Origin: Danxiaibacter sp048498555
Lineage (GTDB): Bacteria; Bacteroidota; Bacteroidia; Chitinophagales; Chitinophagaceae
Reading direction: 5' to 3'
DNA: 64,000 nucleotides
NCBI GenBank assembly: GCA_048498555.1
Contig: JBEHXT010000012.1
Location: 124,001-188,000, forward strand
A program made the translations under genes and the position numbers. Position 1 is the stretch's first letter. Each line of letters starts with the position of its first letter. Below the pieces are notes generated by a model that saw only the letters and a list, made by a program, of their open reading frames with translations, had not been told where the DNA came from and made no database searches. Below, piece after piece: positions 20,021 through 30,337 of the stretch.

Positions 20021-22444
20021 CTATTCTGTTCTTAAACTTTTCACCGGATTTGACATCGCGGCTTTCACTGATTGAAACAATACGGTTACCAACGCAATCA
20101 CCGCTATCAGCAATAGTGGCAATAAGAAAAACAAGATGCCAATATTGATATGAAATGCGTAGTCATTCAACCAGTTTTGCAATAAAAAATAAGCTGCAGG
20201 CACAGCAATGATACCCGCCAGCAAAACAAGCTTTATATAATCTTTTGTGATAAGCGTAATGATCTGCCAAACAGTTGCGCCGAGCACTTTTCGCACACCG
20301 ATCTCTTTTGTCCTTTTTGCAACCGTGTATAAGGAAAGGCCCAGTAAGCCAAGGCTGGCTATAACAATAGCGAGTAACGTAAACCACCAAAGTATGGCGG
20401 AAAACAACTGATCATTTTTATACTGCCTGTTAAAGTATTCATCTAAAAAGAAGTATTGCAAAGGGCTTTCGGGAAATGCCGCCGACCAAGTTTTCTTTGC
20501 CTGATCTACCACACGGGTAAGATTGTTTGTTTTCAGTTTTAAACAGAAATTGTCCATATTATACCGATGTTCGGGATAGTAAACAACCGGGTCAAAATTG
20601 TATTGCAGCGACTCCTGGTGATAGTCGTTCATCACACCAATTATTTTACAATTCGTGCCTCCACTGCTTACCAATTGATTAATTGCATCCGCGGGCTTTT
20701 TAAATCCAAAAATCTTAGCTGCAGTTTCATTAATAATGATATTTACAATCTGCGTAGAATCATTGCTAACCGGCCTGTCTTTATCAAAGTTTCTACCGGC
20801 AATCATGGTAAGGCCGAAATGAGGTACAAAATTCTCATCAATCGCAAATGTGCGGCACCTTTTATCATTCTTTGAATTAAGTAACGTAAAGCCTGAAGAA
20901 CCACCCACTTCATTACCAGGCACATTACTGGAAACCGTAACATACTCCACTCCGGGAATATTCTGCAAATCGTTAATAACTCCTTCTACTGAGCTTCTCT
21001 TAACACTATCCAGGCCTACCGTTTGTTTTAGCACGAGCGTTTGATCAATATTAATCCCGAGGCTTTTGTTGCTCATGAATTGCAGCTGGCGATAAAAACC
21101 TATTGCCCCTCCTATCAGGATTATAGCTGTGGCAAATTGCACAATCACCAAAAATTTCCTGAGATAATTGCGGCCTGCTTTTATACCTGTAAAACCGGCA
21201 ACTGATTTTAATGTTTGTGCCGGCTGAAAAGAAGACAACACAAATGCAGGATAAAAACCTGCTATCAATGTGCTGCAAACAAAAATGACAAATGTGCCTG
21301 CCCAAAACAGCCAACCACTTATTTGCAGATCAATTACATCATGGCCTATGAGTTTTGCGAAGCCAGGAAGAGCCAGCCTGAAAAGGCAAAAGCCAATAAT
21401 AATACCGAGCGCATTTAGTAAAAACGTTTCCGAGATAAACTGTTTTACCAATTGAATTTTAGTGGCACCGATCACCTTTCGAACGCCTACTTCTTTTGAA
21501 CGTTCTAACGAACGCGCAGTAGAAAGATTTACATAATTGATGAGCGCGATCAACAAAATGAGTATAGCTGCGATGCCAAGATACCTGAGATAGTATAGGT
21601 TACCGTTTCCGGGAAATTCATAGTCATAGTCAGACTTTGCATGAATATCCTTTAATGGTTCTAAAAGAAAGGCGTTGGCAAAGCCATTCTTCTTCATAAG
21701 ATCTCCCATATATTTTTGTGCAAACGCCGGCATTTTTGCCTGCAATGCGCCAACGTTAACACCAGGCTTAAGCAACAAATACGTATAAAAATCACTCCAT
21801 CCCCAACTTGTATTTGCATCGCCTTTTGTAACCTGGATATATTTATTGTAATTAAGAAGGATATGAAAATTGATATGAGAGTTTGCAGGCACATCATTCA
21901 GAATAGCCTTCACAACAAAATCTTCATTGTCATAATGCAGCGTTTTACCAATAACATCGGCTGTACCAAAATACTTTACCGCAGTGGAATGTGTAATGGC
22001 TGCATCGTTTAACTCCACCAAAGCAGTTGACGGCGTTCCTTTTTCAAACCCAAAGGAAAAAACTTTGAAGACCGCAGGATCCACATAATAGATCATGCCG
22101 TCTTCAATAATCCTCTGATCACCATGCTGCACTACGCCCCATCTTTTTCTAAACCGGATTGCTTCCTGCACTTCAGGAAAATCGGCTTTCATCGCCGGTG
22201 CCAATGCAGGGTAGGTAAAAGCAAACTTCTGCGGCTTGCCTCCGGTTTCTGTTACCACCATTGGTACACGATAGATCCGATCTTTGTTTACATGAAAATC
22301 ATCAAAACTATATTCAAAGCGCAGGTAATTCACAATCATTAAAAATGCTGCAATGCCTATCGCAAGCCCAAGCACATTAATGCCTGAAAAGGTTTTGCTT
22401 TTCATCACATTCCGCCAGGCGATTTTAAAATAGTTCTTAAACAT
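20021..22444 (-). CDS. FtsX/MacB-type orphan ABC permease
   Basis: An 807-residue member starting MFKNYFKIAWRNVMKSK. TM1 is at ~22-40, VKYFGTADVIGK at 156-167, the signature LEPLKDIHAKSDYDY at 261-275, TM2 at ~286-308, the first coupling motif ERSKEVGVRKVIGA at 314-327 and the second RTKEIGVRKVLGAT at ~711-724 (Thr in place of the usual Ser). It ends MSNPVKSLRTE, as does the gene at 4825. The tail TM helices (~735-805) are unusually rich in Leu/Phe (ILFFLLPLLLIAVIALV). It is preceded by 178 bp containing a heptamer run (22454-22487) and an octamer-like run (22514-22599). Confidence 0.95.
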   Translation of the reverse strand: MFKNYFKIAWRNVMKSKTFSGINVLGLAIGIAAFLMIVNYLRFEYSFDDFHVNKDRIYRVPMVVTETGGKPQKFAFTYPALAPAMKADFPEVQEAIRFRKRWGVVQHGDQRIIEDGMIYYVDPAVFKVFSFGFEKGTPSTALVELNDAAITHSTAVKYFGTADVIGKTLHYDNEDFVVKAILNDVPANSHINFHILLNYNKYIQVTKGDANTSWGWSDFYTYLLLKPGVNVGALQAKMPAFAQKYMGDLMKKNGFANAFLLEPLKDIHAKSDYDYEFPGNGNLYYLRYLGIAAILILLIALINYVNLSTARSLERSKEVGVRKVIGATKIQLVKQFISETFLLNALGIIIGFCLFRLALPGFAKLIGHDVIDLQISGWLFWAGTFVIFVCSTLIAGFYPAFVLSSFQPAQTLKSVAGFTGIKAGRNYLRKFLVIVQFATAIILIGGAIGFYRQLQFMSNKSLGINIDQTLVLKQTVGLDSVKRSSVEGVINDLQNIPGVEYVTVSSNVPGNEVGGSSGFTLLNSKNDKRCRTFAIDENFVPHFGLTMIAGRNFDKDRPVSNDSTQIVNIIINETAAKIFGFKKPADAINQLVSSGGTNCKIIGVMNDYHQESLQYNFDPVVYYPEHRYNMDNFCLKLKTNNLTRVVDQAKKTWSAAFPESPLQYFFLDEYFNRQYKNDQLFSAILWWFTLLAIVIASLGLLGLSLYTVAKRTKEIGVRKVLGATVWQIITLITKDYIKLVLLAGIIAVPAAYFLLQNWLNDYAFHINIGILFFLLPLLLIAVIALVTVLFQSVKAAMSNPVKSLRTE

Positions 22445-22453
22445 GGTCGGTTA

Positions 22454-22599
22454 GTTATACGTTATAAGTTGTACGTTTTACGTTTTTCACCTTTTAGTTT
22501 TAATGCACCGGCGCTCATTTGCATATTGCCACATTTGCATATTTGCACATTTGCACATTTCCATATTCGCACATTTTCACATTAGCACATTCGCACATC
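22454..22599. repeat. Heptamer (ACGTTAT) run followed by degenerate GCACATTY octamers
   Basis: Bases 22454-22487 repeat the ACGTTAT/AAGTTGT units. Bases 22514-22599 consist of about ten degenerate copies of an octamer close to GCACATTC/GCACATTT, a decayed version of the near-perfect array at 25221-25341. Confidence 0.7.
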
Positions 22600-22622
22600 C
22601 ATTTTCAATTCTCCATTAACTC

Positions 22623-25076
22623 CTACTCCGTCCTAAGGCTTTTCACCGGGTTTGCAGTAGCAGCTTTCACGGTTTGAATACCCAGCGTCAGTAAGGCTAT
22701 TACAATCATCATAATTCCGCTTAATAAAAATATCCACCAGCTTACAGTTGTGCGATATGCAAAATTTTGCAGCCACCTATCCATCCCCAGCCATGCCAAC
22801 GGTGCCGCAATTACAAATGCCAGCACTACCAGTACGAGGAAGTCTTTTGATATCATTGCTATAATTTGAGAAACTGACGCACCCAGCACTTTGCGCACAC
22901 CAATTTCTTTGGTGCGTTGCGTGGTAGTAAATATTACAAGGCCGAGCAAACCAAGGCAACTGATAAAAACAGCAAGGCCTGTTGCCCACATTAGCAAGCC
23001 GGACATATGTTGTTCCGCAGTGTAATACTTCGCGATGTCCTCATCAAAAAAATGATATTCAAAATCATCATTCGGATACACTTCTTTCCAGGCTTTTTCA
23101 ATTTTACTTATGGCTGTTTTCCAGACAGTGCCTGCTTCATTTTGTGGATGCAGCGCGATACTGATATTGCGTTCGTTCGTTGACCAGCTTGCAATAATCA
23201 GCGGCTTAACCTGCTGATGCAAAGACATTTGGTTAAAATCAGCAACAACACCCACTATAGGCATTTGCTTACCGCTAAACTCCAAATGCTTATCAACCGC
23301 GTCTGCAGGTTTACTAAAACCGAGAATATGCGCATACGTTTCATTAATCAACAAAGCGACCGCGGTGTCAGTAGTCTGAATATTTTTACCGGCAAGCAAT
23401 TGCAGATGATACAACCTGATATAGTTACTGTCACCATACTTCTGCTGCACATCAGACTCAATCTCTTTCTTGCCGTCCTTGTACTTAATTGTGCCGCTCC
23501 AGGTGCTGTTGGAAGATGGCGGATTCGTGCACATGCTCAGCATTGCTATTTCAGGAATCTCCCTGAGTTTGTTCATGAATACAGCTTTATTGGTACGCAC
23601 CGTATCATAAAAATTTGTCTCTACATATAGAATAGCATCCTTTTTAAAACCCATGTCTTTATTGAGTGAATAACTGATCTGTTTACTTACCAGTATTGTA
23701 GCCATAATAAAGACCTGGGCAATAACAAACTGTGAAACAGTTAGAGATTTGCGCAGCCATGAGGCCCTTGTTTTACTGGTACCGGAATATGCCTGATTTT
23801 TTAAGACAAGTACAGGCTTATAACCAGAAAGTACTATGGCAGGATAAAAACCTGATAACACCGTAACAAGCAACATTAATAATAACAGAAAAATAAGAAT
23901 GCCCGGATGCGTAACAAGATTAAAGTGAAGATCCTTTGGAATAAATCCGGAAAAAGCTTTTAGTATCAACGGCGTTAAACCCACTGACAGCAACGTAGCG
24001 ATGCTTGTAAGCAAAAACGTTTCTGAAAGAAACTGCACTATTAATTGCTTTCTGGAGCTACCCATTGTTTTACGAATGCCTATTTCTTTTGCGCGTTGTG
24101 ATGCATGCGCGGTAGTGAGGTTGATAAAATTGATACAACCAAGCAATAACAGAAATGCAGCCACAGCCAGAAGCCCGTATAATGTTGGCTTGTTAGCCAC
24201 GGCCATGCCATACGCGCCATAGTCCGAATTAAAGTGAACATCATTTAATGGTTGCAACAGATACCAGGTGCTGCTGTGGTCGTCGGGATCATTCGATTTG
24301 TATTTTTTATATAATTGATCTATTTGTTTTTGAATCTGCGTGGGTTTTATTCCCGGGTATAATTTTACATACAATTGTTGGGCGCCGTTTGTGCTGCTCC
24401 ATTGATCCCAGCTGGATGGCTTTAAAGAAGTATTTTCTAAAGTGGAGTATGCAATAAAGGTTTTGAATGAAAAATCAGTATTGTCCTTTAGATCCTCTAC
24501 TACCCCTGCAATGGTTGCTACTAAAGTATCATTTAGATAGATCTCTTTTCCGACCACCGAAGAAGCATTTAAGCCGGGAAAGTAAAGCTTCGCATTAGAT
24601 TCTGTTAATACTGTTTGATAGGGATTTCGTAAAGATGTTTTTGGCGAACCGGCCAGCCAGCGATAAGAAATAAGTGAAAAGTAATTGCTATCAGCGAAAA
24701 TTACATGCTCCTCATGTTTAAAAATTTTATTTTCTTTTCCGGTTGAGGAAGGAACACCAACTTTCACATCTCCATTCCACGTGCGGAAGGGAACAACCGA
24801 TTCTACGCCGGTTACTTCTTTTCGCACTGCCGCAGCCATGGGATCGGTAACACCCGAATTATGATAGATTTCATTTGAAAAACTAAAATTCGAGACCACT
24901 CTGTAAATACGATCACTATCTTTCTCAAACTTATCAAAAGAGAAATGATAGTGAGCAAGAAGATAAATAACCAAAGAGGCACTTATGCCAATAGCCAGGC
25001 CGATTATATTAATCATGGCGAAGACTTTGTTCTTCCATAACGCCCTTATTGCTGTAACAGCATAACTTTTAAACAT
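22623..25076 (-). CDS. FtsX/MacB-type orphan ABC permease
   Basis: An 817-residue member starting MFKSYAVTAIRALWKNK, with Ser in place of the Asn of MFKNY. TM1 is at ~22-42. A longer loop with KENKIFKHEEHV (114-125) accounts for part of the extra length. KLYFPGLNASSVVGK (163-177) replaces the usual KYFG..D..GK. The signature is LQPLNDVHFNSDYG (274-287), and the coupling motifs are QRAKEIGIRKTMGS (327-340) and RTKEIGVRKVLGAS (721-734). It ends ATANPVKSLRTE. The 279-bp upstream gap contains the perfect octamer array, whose near end is ~145 bp from this start codon, so copy-number change there could alter spacing between this gene and the preceding one. Confidence 0.95.
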   Translation of the reverse strand: MFKSYAVTAIRALWKNKVFAMINIIGLAIGISASLVIYLLAHYHFSFDKFEKDSDRIYRVVSNFSFSNEIYHNSGVTDPMAAAVRKEVTGVESVVPFRTWNGDVKVGVPSSTGKENKIFKHEEHVIFADSNYFSLISYRWLAGSPKTSLRNPYQTVLTESNAKLYFPGLNASSVVGKEIYLNDTLVATIAGVVEDLKDNTDFSFKTFIAYSTLENTSLKPSSWDQWSSTNGAQQLYVKLYPGIKPTQIQKQIDQLYKKYKSNDPDDHSSTWYLLQPLNDVHFNSDYGAYGMAVANKPTLYGLLAVAAFLLLLGCINFINLTTAHASQRAKEIGIRKTMGSSRKQLIVQFLSETFLLTSIATLLSVGLTPLILKAFSGFIPKDLHFNLVTHPGILIFLLLLMLLVTVLSGFYPAIVLSGYKPVLVLKNQAYSGTSKTRASWLRKSLTVSQFVIAQVFIMATILVSKQISYSLNKDMGFKKDAILYVETNFYDTVRTNKAVFMNKLREIPEIAMLSMCTNPPSSNSTWSGTIKYKDGKKEIESDVQQKYGDSNYIRLYHLQLLAGKNIQTTDTAVALLINETYAHILGFSKPADAVDKHLEFSGKQMPIVGVVADFNQMSLHQQVKPLIIASWSTNERNISIALHPQNEAGTVWKTAISKIEKAWKEVYPNDDFEYHFFDEDIAKYYTAEQHMSGLLMWATGLAVFISCLGLLGLVIFTTTQRTKEIGVRKVLGASVSQIIAMISKDFLVLVVLAFVIAAPLAWLGMDRWLQNFAYRTTVSWWIFLLSGIMMIVIALLTLGIQTVKAATANPVKSLRTE

Positions 25077-25220
25077 ACAGTTGGGTTTGTATTTTTGAGG
25101 TGTCAGCTATCAGGTGCCAGGTATCAGGCTCTAATGGATCGTATGTCTGATGTCTGATTTTCTGATCGCTGATCTCTTTAATTTTAAACAGTTTATTTAT
25201 TTTTACAACTCGCTAACTAT

Positions 25221-25341
25221 TCGCACATTCGCACATTCGCACATTCGCACATTCGCGAATTCGCACATTCGCACATTCGCACATTCGCACATTCGCACAT
25301 TCGCACATTCGCACATTCGCACATTCGCACATTCGCACATT
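25221..25341. repeat. Tandem octamer array (TCGCACAT)n, about 15 copies
   Basis: It is a near-perfect direct repeat of an 8-nt unit over ~120 bp. One unit is altered to give GCGAATTC near 25255-25262. Because 8 is not a multiple of 3, any frame through it cycles through three registers, giving a spurious 8-residue protein repeat. It ends 14 bp from the stop codon of the permease at 25356. Such perfect arrays are prone to slipped-strand length change. Confidence 0.95.
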
Positions 25342-25355
25342 CATTTTCAATTCCC

Positions 25356-27773
25356 TCACTCGGCTCTCAGATTTTTAACAGGATTTGTTATCGCCGCCTT
25401 TATTGCCTGGAAACTTACCGTAGCCAACGCAATGATTATTGAAACAGCTCCACCAACAGCAAAAAGCCACCAGTTAAGATCAATGCGATAAACATAATCC
25501 TGCAGCCACTTGTGCATATAATACCATGACAATGGTGTGGCAATAACAAAAGCTACGACCACCAACACCACAAATTCCTTTGAAAACAAAAACACGATGC
25601 TCCGCACAGACGCGCCAAGTACTTTTCGCACACCCACTTCTTTAATGCGTTGTACTGCCATAAATGAAGCCAATCCATATAATCCGAGACAACTAAGAAA
25701 TATGGCTATTATAGCAAACACCTTGTACAACTGCGACAGCTGGCTCTCCTGCTTATAAAAGCTTTGCACCTTTTCATCAAGAAACTTGTATTCAAAAACA
25801 AAATCAGGAAAAGCCTGATTCCATATTTTTTCAATCGATTGTATAGTTGCCAGTGCATCTGTTGTTGATAATTTTATTCCAGCCTCACTGTATGCTTCCT
25901 TAAAAGTGGTAATTATCACCGGAGCGAGCTCACTTCGAAAAGAACGGGAATTAAAATCCTTTAACACACCAACTATAACTCCTTTTAGATGTCCGTCCCA
26001 AATACTGATGTTTTTATTTAATACCTGCTGCGGATCTTTAATTCCGAGATTCCTTACAACTGATTCATTCACTAAAAACTCTTTGACGGTATCGGAAGGA
26101 TTCACATTTCTGCCTGCAACTAATGGAAGTTGATAAGCTGGTACATATTCGTTGTCTGCAAACTTGACAATTGAATAGAAATCTGTATTCTTTATGGCGT
26201 TATCAAACTTTAAAAAGCTCCAGTTATCATTATTATCCTCTATAGGTGTGTTTGAACTAAAGTTTACAACCTGAACACCATTAACATCCAATAGTTGTCT
26301 CTTTATAAAATCAAGTTTACTAATACCGGCGCTATCCGAAGGAAAAGGAATATTTACAACAGCATCTTTATTAAAACCCAGCGGCTGCCGGGTGAAGTAA
26401 TTCATTTGTTTTACAATAACGATGGTTCCGATGATCAAGGCTTGCGCAATAATAAACTGAAATACAACAAGGCTTCTCCTTAGCGAAACGCCCTTTGAAC
26501 TTCTTGCAGAAAACTTGCTCTTTAACGCGTTTACGGAATTGAAACGAGACAGCACTATTGACGGATAAAAACCAGCCAGAAGTGTTACAACAATAGCAAT
26601 CGCACAAACAAACAACATAACTACAGGCTTGAATAAAGCAACGGTCGACAGCGGAAGATCAAGTATTTTGTTTACAAAGTGAAGCACTGCTGAACAAATG
26701 AACAAGGCCAATACGACCGCACTCAATACCACCAAAAATGTTTCAGCAATAAATTGCATTTTCAACTGCCATTTATTGCTTCCTAAAACCTTCCTTACTC
26801 CTATTTCTTTTGCACGGTTAACCGCCTGCGCAGTAGAAAGGTTTATAAAATTTACACAGGCAATTAACAGTATAAATGCAGCAATGAGCCACAATGCATT
26901 AATCAGTTCATGGCTAATTATTCTATTGCTGTAGTTGCCGGCACGAGTATCGTAATGAACGTCTTTTAACGATTGAATAATGTGGGAGTCTTTATTCTCC
27001 GGGCTCTTTACTTTTTTTGAATAGGCTCTTAACTGTGCATTAAAATCTGCAACAGATGCGTTTGGTGCCATCAAAAAATAACAACCGAATGCAGACCGGG
27101 TACCATCCCAGTTTGTAGATGCAGAAAAATCTTTTGTAAAACCTGTGCCGTAGGAGATTACCACTTTAAGCTGAAAATCTGAGTTATCAGGAATAGTAGC
27201 AAGAATGCCGGTTACCCTTAACATTTCTCCGTTATTCCATTTAATTGTTTTACCCATTGCGTTTTGCCAGCTCCCGAAATACTTTTCGGCAATTTCTTTT
27301 GTGAGCAACGTGTTACCGGGATCTTTCAATGACGCAGATGAACCATCCAATAATGGAAAATCGAACATACTAAAGAATGAAGGCTCAGTTAAAAAAACAC
27401 CATCTGCTTCTTTAAACTTCTTTACAGGTTCATTATTATCATTCAGCACAAGAATCTGGTCATCGTGATCTACATAAATTGCCGCAACTTTCTCCACCTG
27501 CGGGAAGTTCGATTTCAAACCCTTCGGCATGGCAAACGGAACTCCATGCCCATAAAAAACATCGGCAGCATCCGCATGATGGTACTCTGTAAGAACGCGA
27601 TAGATGTTATCTTTTTTTGAATGAAAATTATCAAAGCTTGTATGATACTGTATAATAACGAACATAACCAGGCAAACGGCTATACCAACCGCAAGCCCTG
27701 CAATATTTATTAAAGCATAACTTCTGTTGCGTATCAGGCTTCTGAAGGCAGTTTTAAAATAGTTTTTAAACAT
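25356..27773 (-). CDS. FtsX/MacB-type orphan ABC permease with variant C terminus
   Basis: An 805-residue member starting MFKNYFKTAFRSLIRNR. TM1 is at ~22-42, EKYFGSWQNAMGK at 163-175, the signature IQSLKDVHYDTRAGN at 266-280, TM2 at ~292-312, and the coupling motifs NRAKEIGVRKVLGS (319-332) and RIKEVGVRKVLGAS (~709-722). The C terminus NPVKNLRAE differs from the consensus at two positions. A stretch rich in Asp and Asn (DHDDQILVLNDNNEP, 102-116) in the first extracytoplasmic domain is unique to this copy. The stop codon is followed almost at once by the octamer array, and the start is preceded by a heptamer run (27776-27810). Confidence 0.95.
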   Translation of the reverse strand: MFKNYFKTAFRSLIRNRSYALINIAGLAVGIAVCLVMFVIIQYHTSFDNFHSKKDNIYRVLTEYHHADAADVFYGHGVPFAMPKGLKSNFPQVEKVAAIYVDHDDQILVLNDNNEPVKKFKEADGVFLTEPSFFSMFDFPLLDGSSASLKDPGNTLLTKEIAEKYFGSWQNAMGKTIKWNNGEMLRVTGILATIPDNSDFQLKVVISYGTGFTKDFSASTNWDGTRSAFGCYFLMAPNASVADFNAQLRAYSKKVKSPENKDSHIIQSLKDVHYDTRAGNYSNRIISHELINALWLIAAFILLIACVNFINLSTAQAVNRAKEIGVRKVLGSNKWQLKMQFIAETFLVVLSAVVLALFICSAVLHFVNKILDLPLSTVALFKPVVMLFVCAIAIVVTLLAGFYPSIVLSRFNSVNALKSKFSARSSKGVSLRRSLVVFQFIIAQALIIGTIVIVKQMNYFTRQPLGFNKDAVVNIPFPSDSAGISKLDFIKRQLLDVNGVQVVNFSSNTPIEDNNDNWSFLKFDNAIKNTDFYSIVKFADNEYVPAYQLPLVAGRNVNPSDTVKEFLVNESVVRNLGIKDPQQVLNKNISIWDGHLKGVIVGVLKDFNSRSFRSELAPVIITTFKEAYSEAGIKLSTTDALATIQSIEKIWNQAFPDFVFEYKFLDEKVQSFYKQESQLSQLYKVFAIIAIFLSCLGLYGLASFMAVQRIKEVGVRKVLGASVRSIVFLFSKEFVVLVVVAFVIATPLSWYYMHKWLQDYVYRIDLNWWLFAVGGAVSIIIALATVSFQAIKAAITNPVKNLRAE

Positions 27774-27775
27774 GT

Positions 27776-27901
27776 TTTAAGTTGTACGTTATAAGTTATA
27801 CTTGGTACGTTTATCACCATTTTGTGCTTATACAGTTCTTCATTTCCGCACTCACACATTCGCACACTTGCACATTTACGTATTGGCACATTCGCACATT
27901 C
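27776..27901. repeat. Heptamer run plus degenerate octamer run
   Basis: AAGTTGT/ACGTTAT-type units at 27776-27810 are followed by degenerate GCACATTC-type octamers at ~27847-27901. This is the same order of words as in the spacer at 22454-22599. Confidence 0.7.
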
Positions 27902-27905
27902 TCAA

Positions 27906-30299
27906 TTACTCCGTTCTAAGACTCTTTACCGGATTTGCAATCGCTGCTTTCACCGCCTGAAAACTAATAGTGGCAAGTGATATAACTATTGCCGCTATTC
28001 CTGCAACAGCAAATACCCAAACGTCTATTGCTATTCTATACGGATAGTTTTGCAGCCAGCTATGCATAATCCACCATGCAAGCGGAAACGCCACCAGGCA
28101 GGAAAGCACTACCAACCTGATAAATTCTTTTGATAACAATCCTGCTATACCAGAAACGCTTGCACCAAGCACTTTACGAACGCCTATTTCTTTTGTCCGT
28201 CTTTCGGCCGTATAGGCCGCAAGGCCAAATAAGCCGAGACAGGAGATAACAATTGCAAGCGTTGCAAATACACGTGATAATTTACTAATCAACCCCTCAC
28301 TTAAAAACATGTTGTCGAACTGATCATCCACAAATGCATAGTTGAAAGGATATGCCGGATTGTATTTTTTCATCACTGCTTCTATCTTACTCAGTATGGC
28401 TCCTGAACTATTGTGCGGCTTAACGCGAACGTACATTACAGACTCTCCTCGTGGCGGCGAGCAGAAAAATGCAACGGGATCAGGCTTGCCATACATGTAG
28501 CCATACACATAATCTTTCACTACACCAATTACAGTTGCATGCAACATCGTATCATCCTGGTTGTAAATTATTTTTCCAATGGCGCTTCCTTTACCCATCA
28601 GGTTGGCCATGGATTCAGTTATGATAACATTGGTAACAATTTTCCTGCTATCTAAATTCATTGAGTCAGTCTCGCGAAAATCTCGCCCTTCCAGCATTGT
28701 CATGCCGGAGGTTGAAAAAAATCCCGGGCTTACGCTGCGGTTAGAAATAAGTATTTTATTATCCCTGGATTTTCCTTCCCACGCAAAACCATTGGTATTA
28801 TTGCCTCCATAAATTGTTGGATGATCAGATAAGGCAACATCCTGTATTAAACCCGAAGTCATTAGGTCTTCTTTAATCACGGAATAATTCTTCGCCATAT
28901 CGCCAACCACATCCATTGCTATCAGGTTGCTTTTATTAAATCCCAGGTCGCGGCTTTTTACATGCTGAATCTGCTGATAAATGATGATCGTACTTATAAT
29001 GAGAATAATACTTACGCTGAATTGCACAATTACAAGGCCTTTCCGGATGTATGCAGCACTGCTGTACTTTAATTTAAAGCCTTTTAATACAGCGACCGGA
29101 TTGAATGAGGATAAATATAAGGAAGGATAACTTCCTGCGACCAGGCCGCAGATCAGCGTTATTAACAACAGCATGATTATGTGGCGTGCGTTGTCAAATC
29201 CTGGTGACAAATTTTTCTGTACAAGTGAATTGAAGGCTGGCAAAGCAAGAGAAATAATAATCACCGCAAACGCCGCTGCAATCATCGCCATAAAAATTGC
29301 TTCGCCAATAAACTGCAATACAAGGCTTCTCTTTCCTGCGCCAAGCACTTTTTTTACACCTACTTCTCTTGCGCGTTTTTCACTCCTTGCGGTGGCAAGG
29401 TTCATGAAGTTGATGCAAGCAATAAACAAAATAATCCAGGCTATAATTGAGAACAAGCGGACATACACAATCCCGCCGCCACCTGTTTGTTTGCCACCAT
29501 CAAACTCGTCGCGCAATTTCCAGTCATTCATACTAAACAAAAAGGGGCGCGCAATGGCCAAAGGCTCTCTTTTCTGAATAAAATTATACAGCTGTTTATT
29601 TACGGATGCAGTATCTACGCCAGGTTTAAGTTCTACAAAAGTGCTTAATGAATTACTGTTCCATTCCTTTAGCCAGGGACTTTGATCAAAAAAAATTTTG
29701 AAAGGCGATAACCATTCAAACTGCAAAGAAGAATTTTCAGGAATGTCCTTTAGCACACCGCTCACAACATAATCCTGCTTATTGTCAACACGGATCGTTT
29801 TTCCAACAACATTGCGCTCTTCACCAAAAAACTTTTTGGCAGCGCTTTCTGTAATCACCAATGAATACAATTGAGTGAATGCAGTTTTTGCATTCCCCTC
29901 CACAAAAGGGAATGTGAACATATCGAAAAACGAAGCTTCTACATACTTTCCCCTTGCATACACCGGTTTGTCGTTTACTGTAAAAAGCAAAGACCGTGTA
30001 TCTTCCAGCGTGCGACAGGTATTTTGAATACCGGGAATCTCTTCCTGAATGGCAGGGCCAAGCAGGCCGGGTGTTGAACTGAAAGTTGCAGTATAGCTAT
30101 CGTATTTTTGATTTTCTCTTACATAATAAATATTGTCTTTTTTGAGATGTACCTTATCCCAGTTCACCTCATCCTCCACCCATAAAAAGATGAGTGCCGC
30201 ACAGGCAATGCCAATTGCCAATCCCAAAATATTCAGGACACTGTATATTTTATTTTTGCGCAGGTTGCGGAAGGTTGTCTTAAAAAAAGAAATTAACAT
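27906..30299 (-). CDS. FtsX/MacB-type orphan ABC permease (W-x-L subgroup)
   Basis: 797 residues from the ATG at 30299 (MLISFFKTTFRNLRKNK). A second ATG lies three codons upstream at 30308, but the shorter form fits the N-terminal length of the paralogues. TM1 is at ~22-41, KKFFGEERNVVGK at 155-167, the W-x-L block SMNDWKLRDEFDGG at 256-269, and coupling motifs KRAREVGVKKVLGA (308-321, first Arg changed to Lys) and RTKEIGVRKVLGAS (~701-714). It ends AIANPVKSLRTE. It is the closest relative of the gene at 12256. The VOC gene lies 38 bp upstream and the next permease 21 bp beyond that, so the three genes 33124-27906 look like one transcription unit. Confidence 0.94.
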   Translation of the reverse strand: MLISFFKTTFRNLRKNKIYSVLNILGLAIGIACAALIFLWVEDEVNWDKVHLKKDNIYYVRENQKYDSYTATFSSTPGLLGPAIQEEIPGIQNTCRTLEDTRSLLFTVNDKPVYARGKYVEASFFDMFTFPFVEGNAKTAFTQLYSLVITESAAKKFFGEERNVVGKTIRVDNKQDYVVSGVLKDIPENSSLQFEWLSPFKIFFDQSPWLKEWNSNSLSTFVELKPGVDTASVNKQLYNFIQKREPLAIARPFLFSMNDWKLRDEFDGGKQTGGGGIVYVRLFSIIAWIILFIACINFMNLATARSEKRAREVGVKKVLGAGKRSLVLQFIGEAIFMAMIAAAFAVIIISLALPAFNSLVQKNLSPGFDNARHIIMLLLITLICGLVAGSYPSLYLSSFNPVAVLKGFKLKYSSAAYIRKGLVIVQFSVSIILIISTIIIYQQIQHVKSRDLGFNKSNLIAMDVVGDMAKNYSVIKEDLMTSGLIQDVALSDHPTIYGGNNTNGFAWEGKSRDNKILISNRSVSPGFFSTSGMTMLEGRDFRETDSMNLDSRKIVTNVIITESMANLMGKGSAIGKIIYNQDDTMLHATVIGVVKDYVYGYMYGKPDPVAFFCSPPRGESVMYVRVKPHNSSGAILSKIEAVMKKYNPAYPFNYAFVDDQFDNMFLSEGLISKLSRVFATLAIVISCLGLFGLAAYTAERRTKEIGVRKVLGASVSGIAGLLSKEFIRLVVLSCLVAFPLAWWIMHSWLQNYPYRIAIDVWVFAVAGIAAIVISLATISFQAVKAAIANPVKSLRTE

Positions 30300-30337
30300 G
30301 AGGTACATTTAATGTTTTCAACAATACAAATAATACT

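Noticed and set aside
25221..25341. CRISPR array
   Set aside because: The 8-nt units are contiguous with no unique spacers, and no cas gene is present.
25150..25491. Frame encoding a repeated IRTFAHSH octapeptide
   Set aside because: It is a direct translation of the DNA octamer array and then runs antisense into a permease gene.
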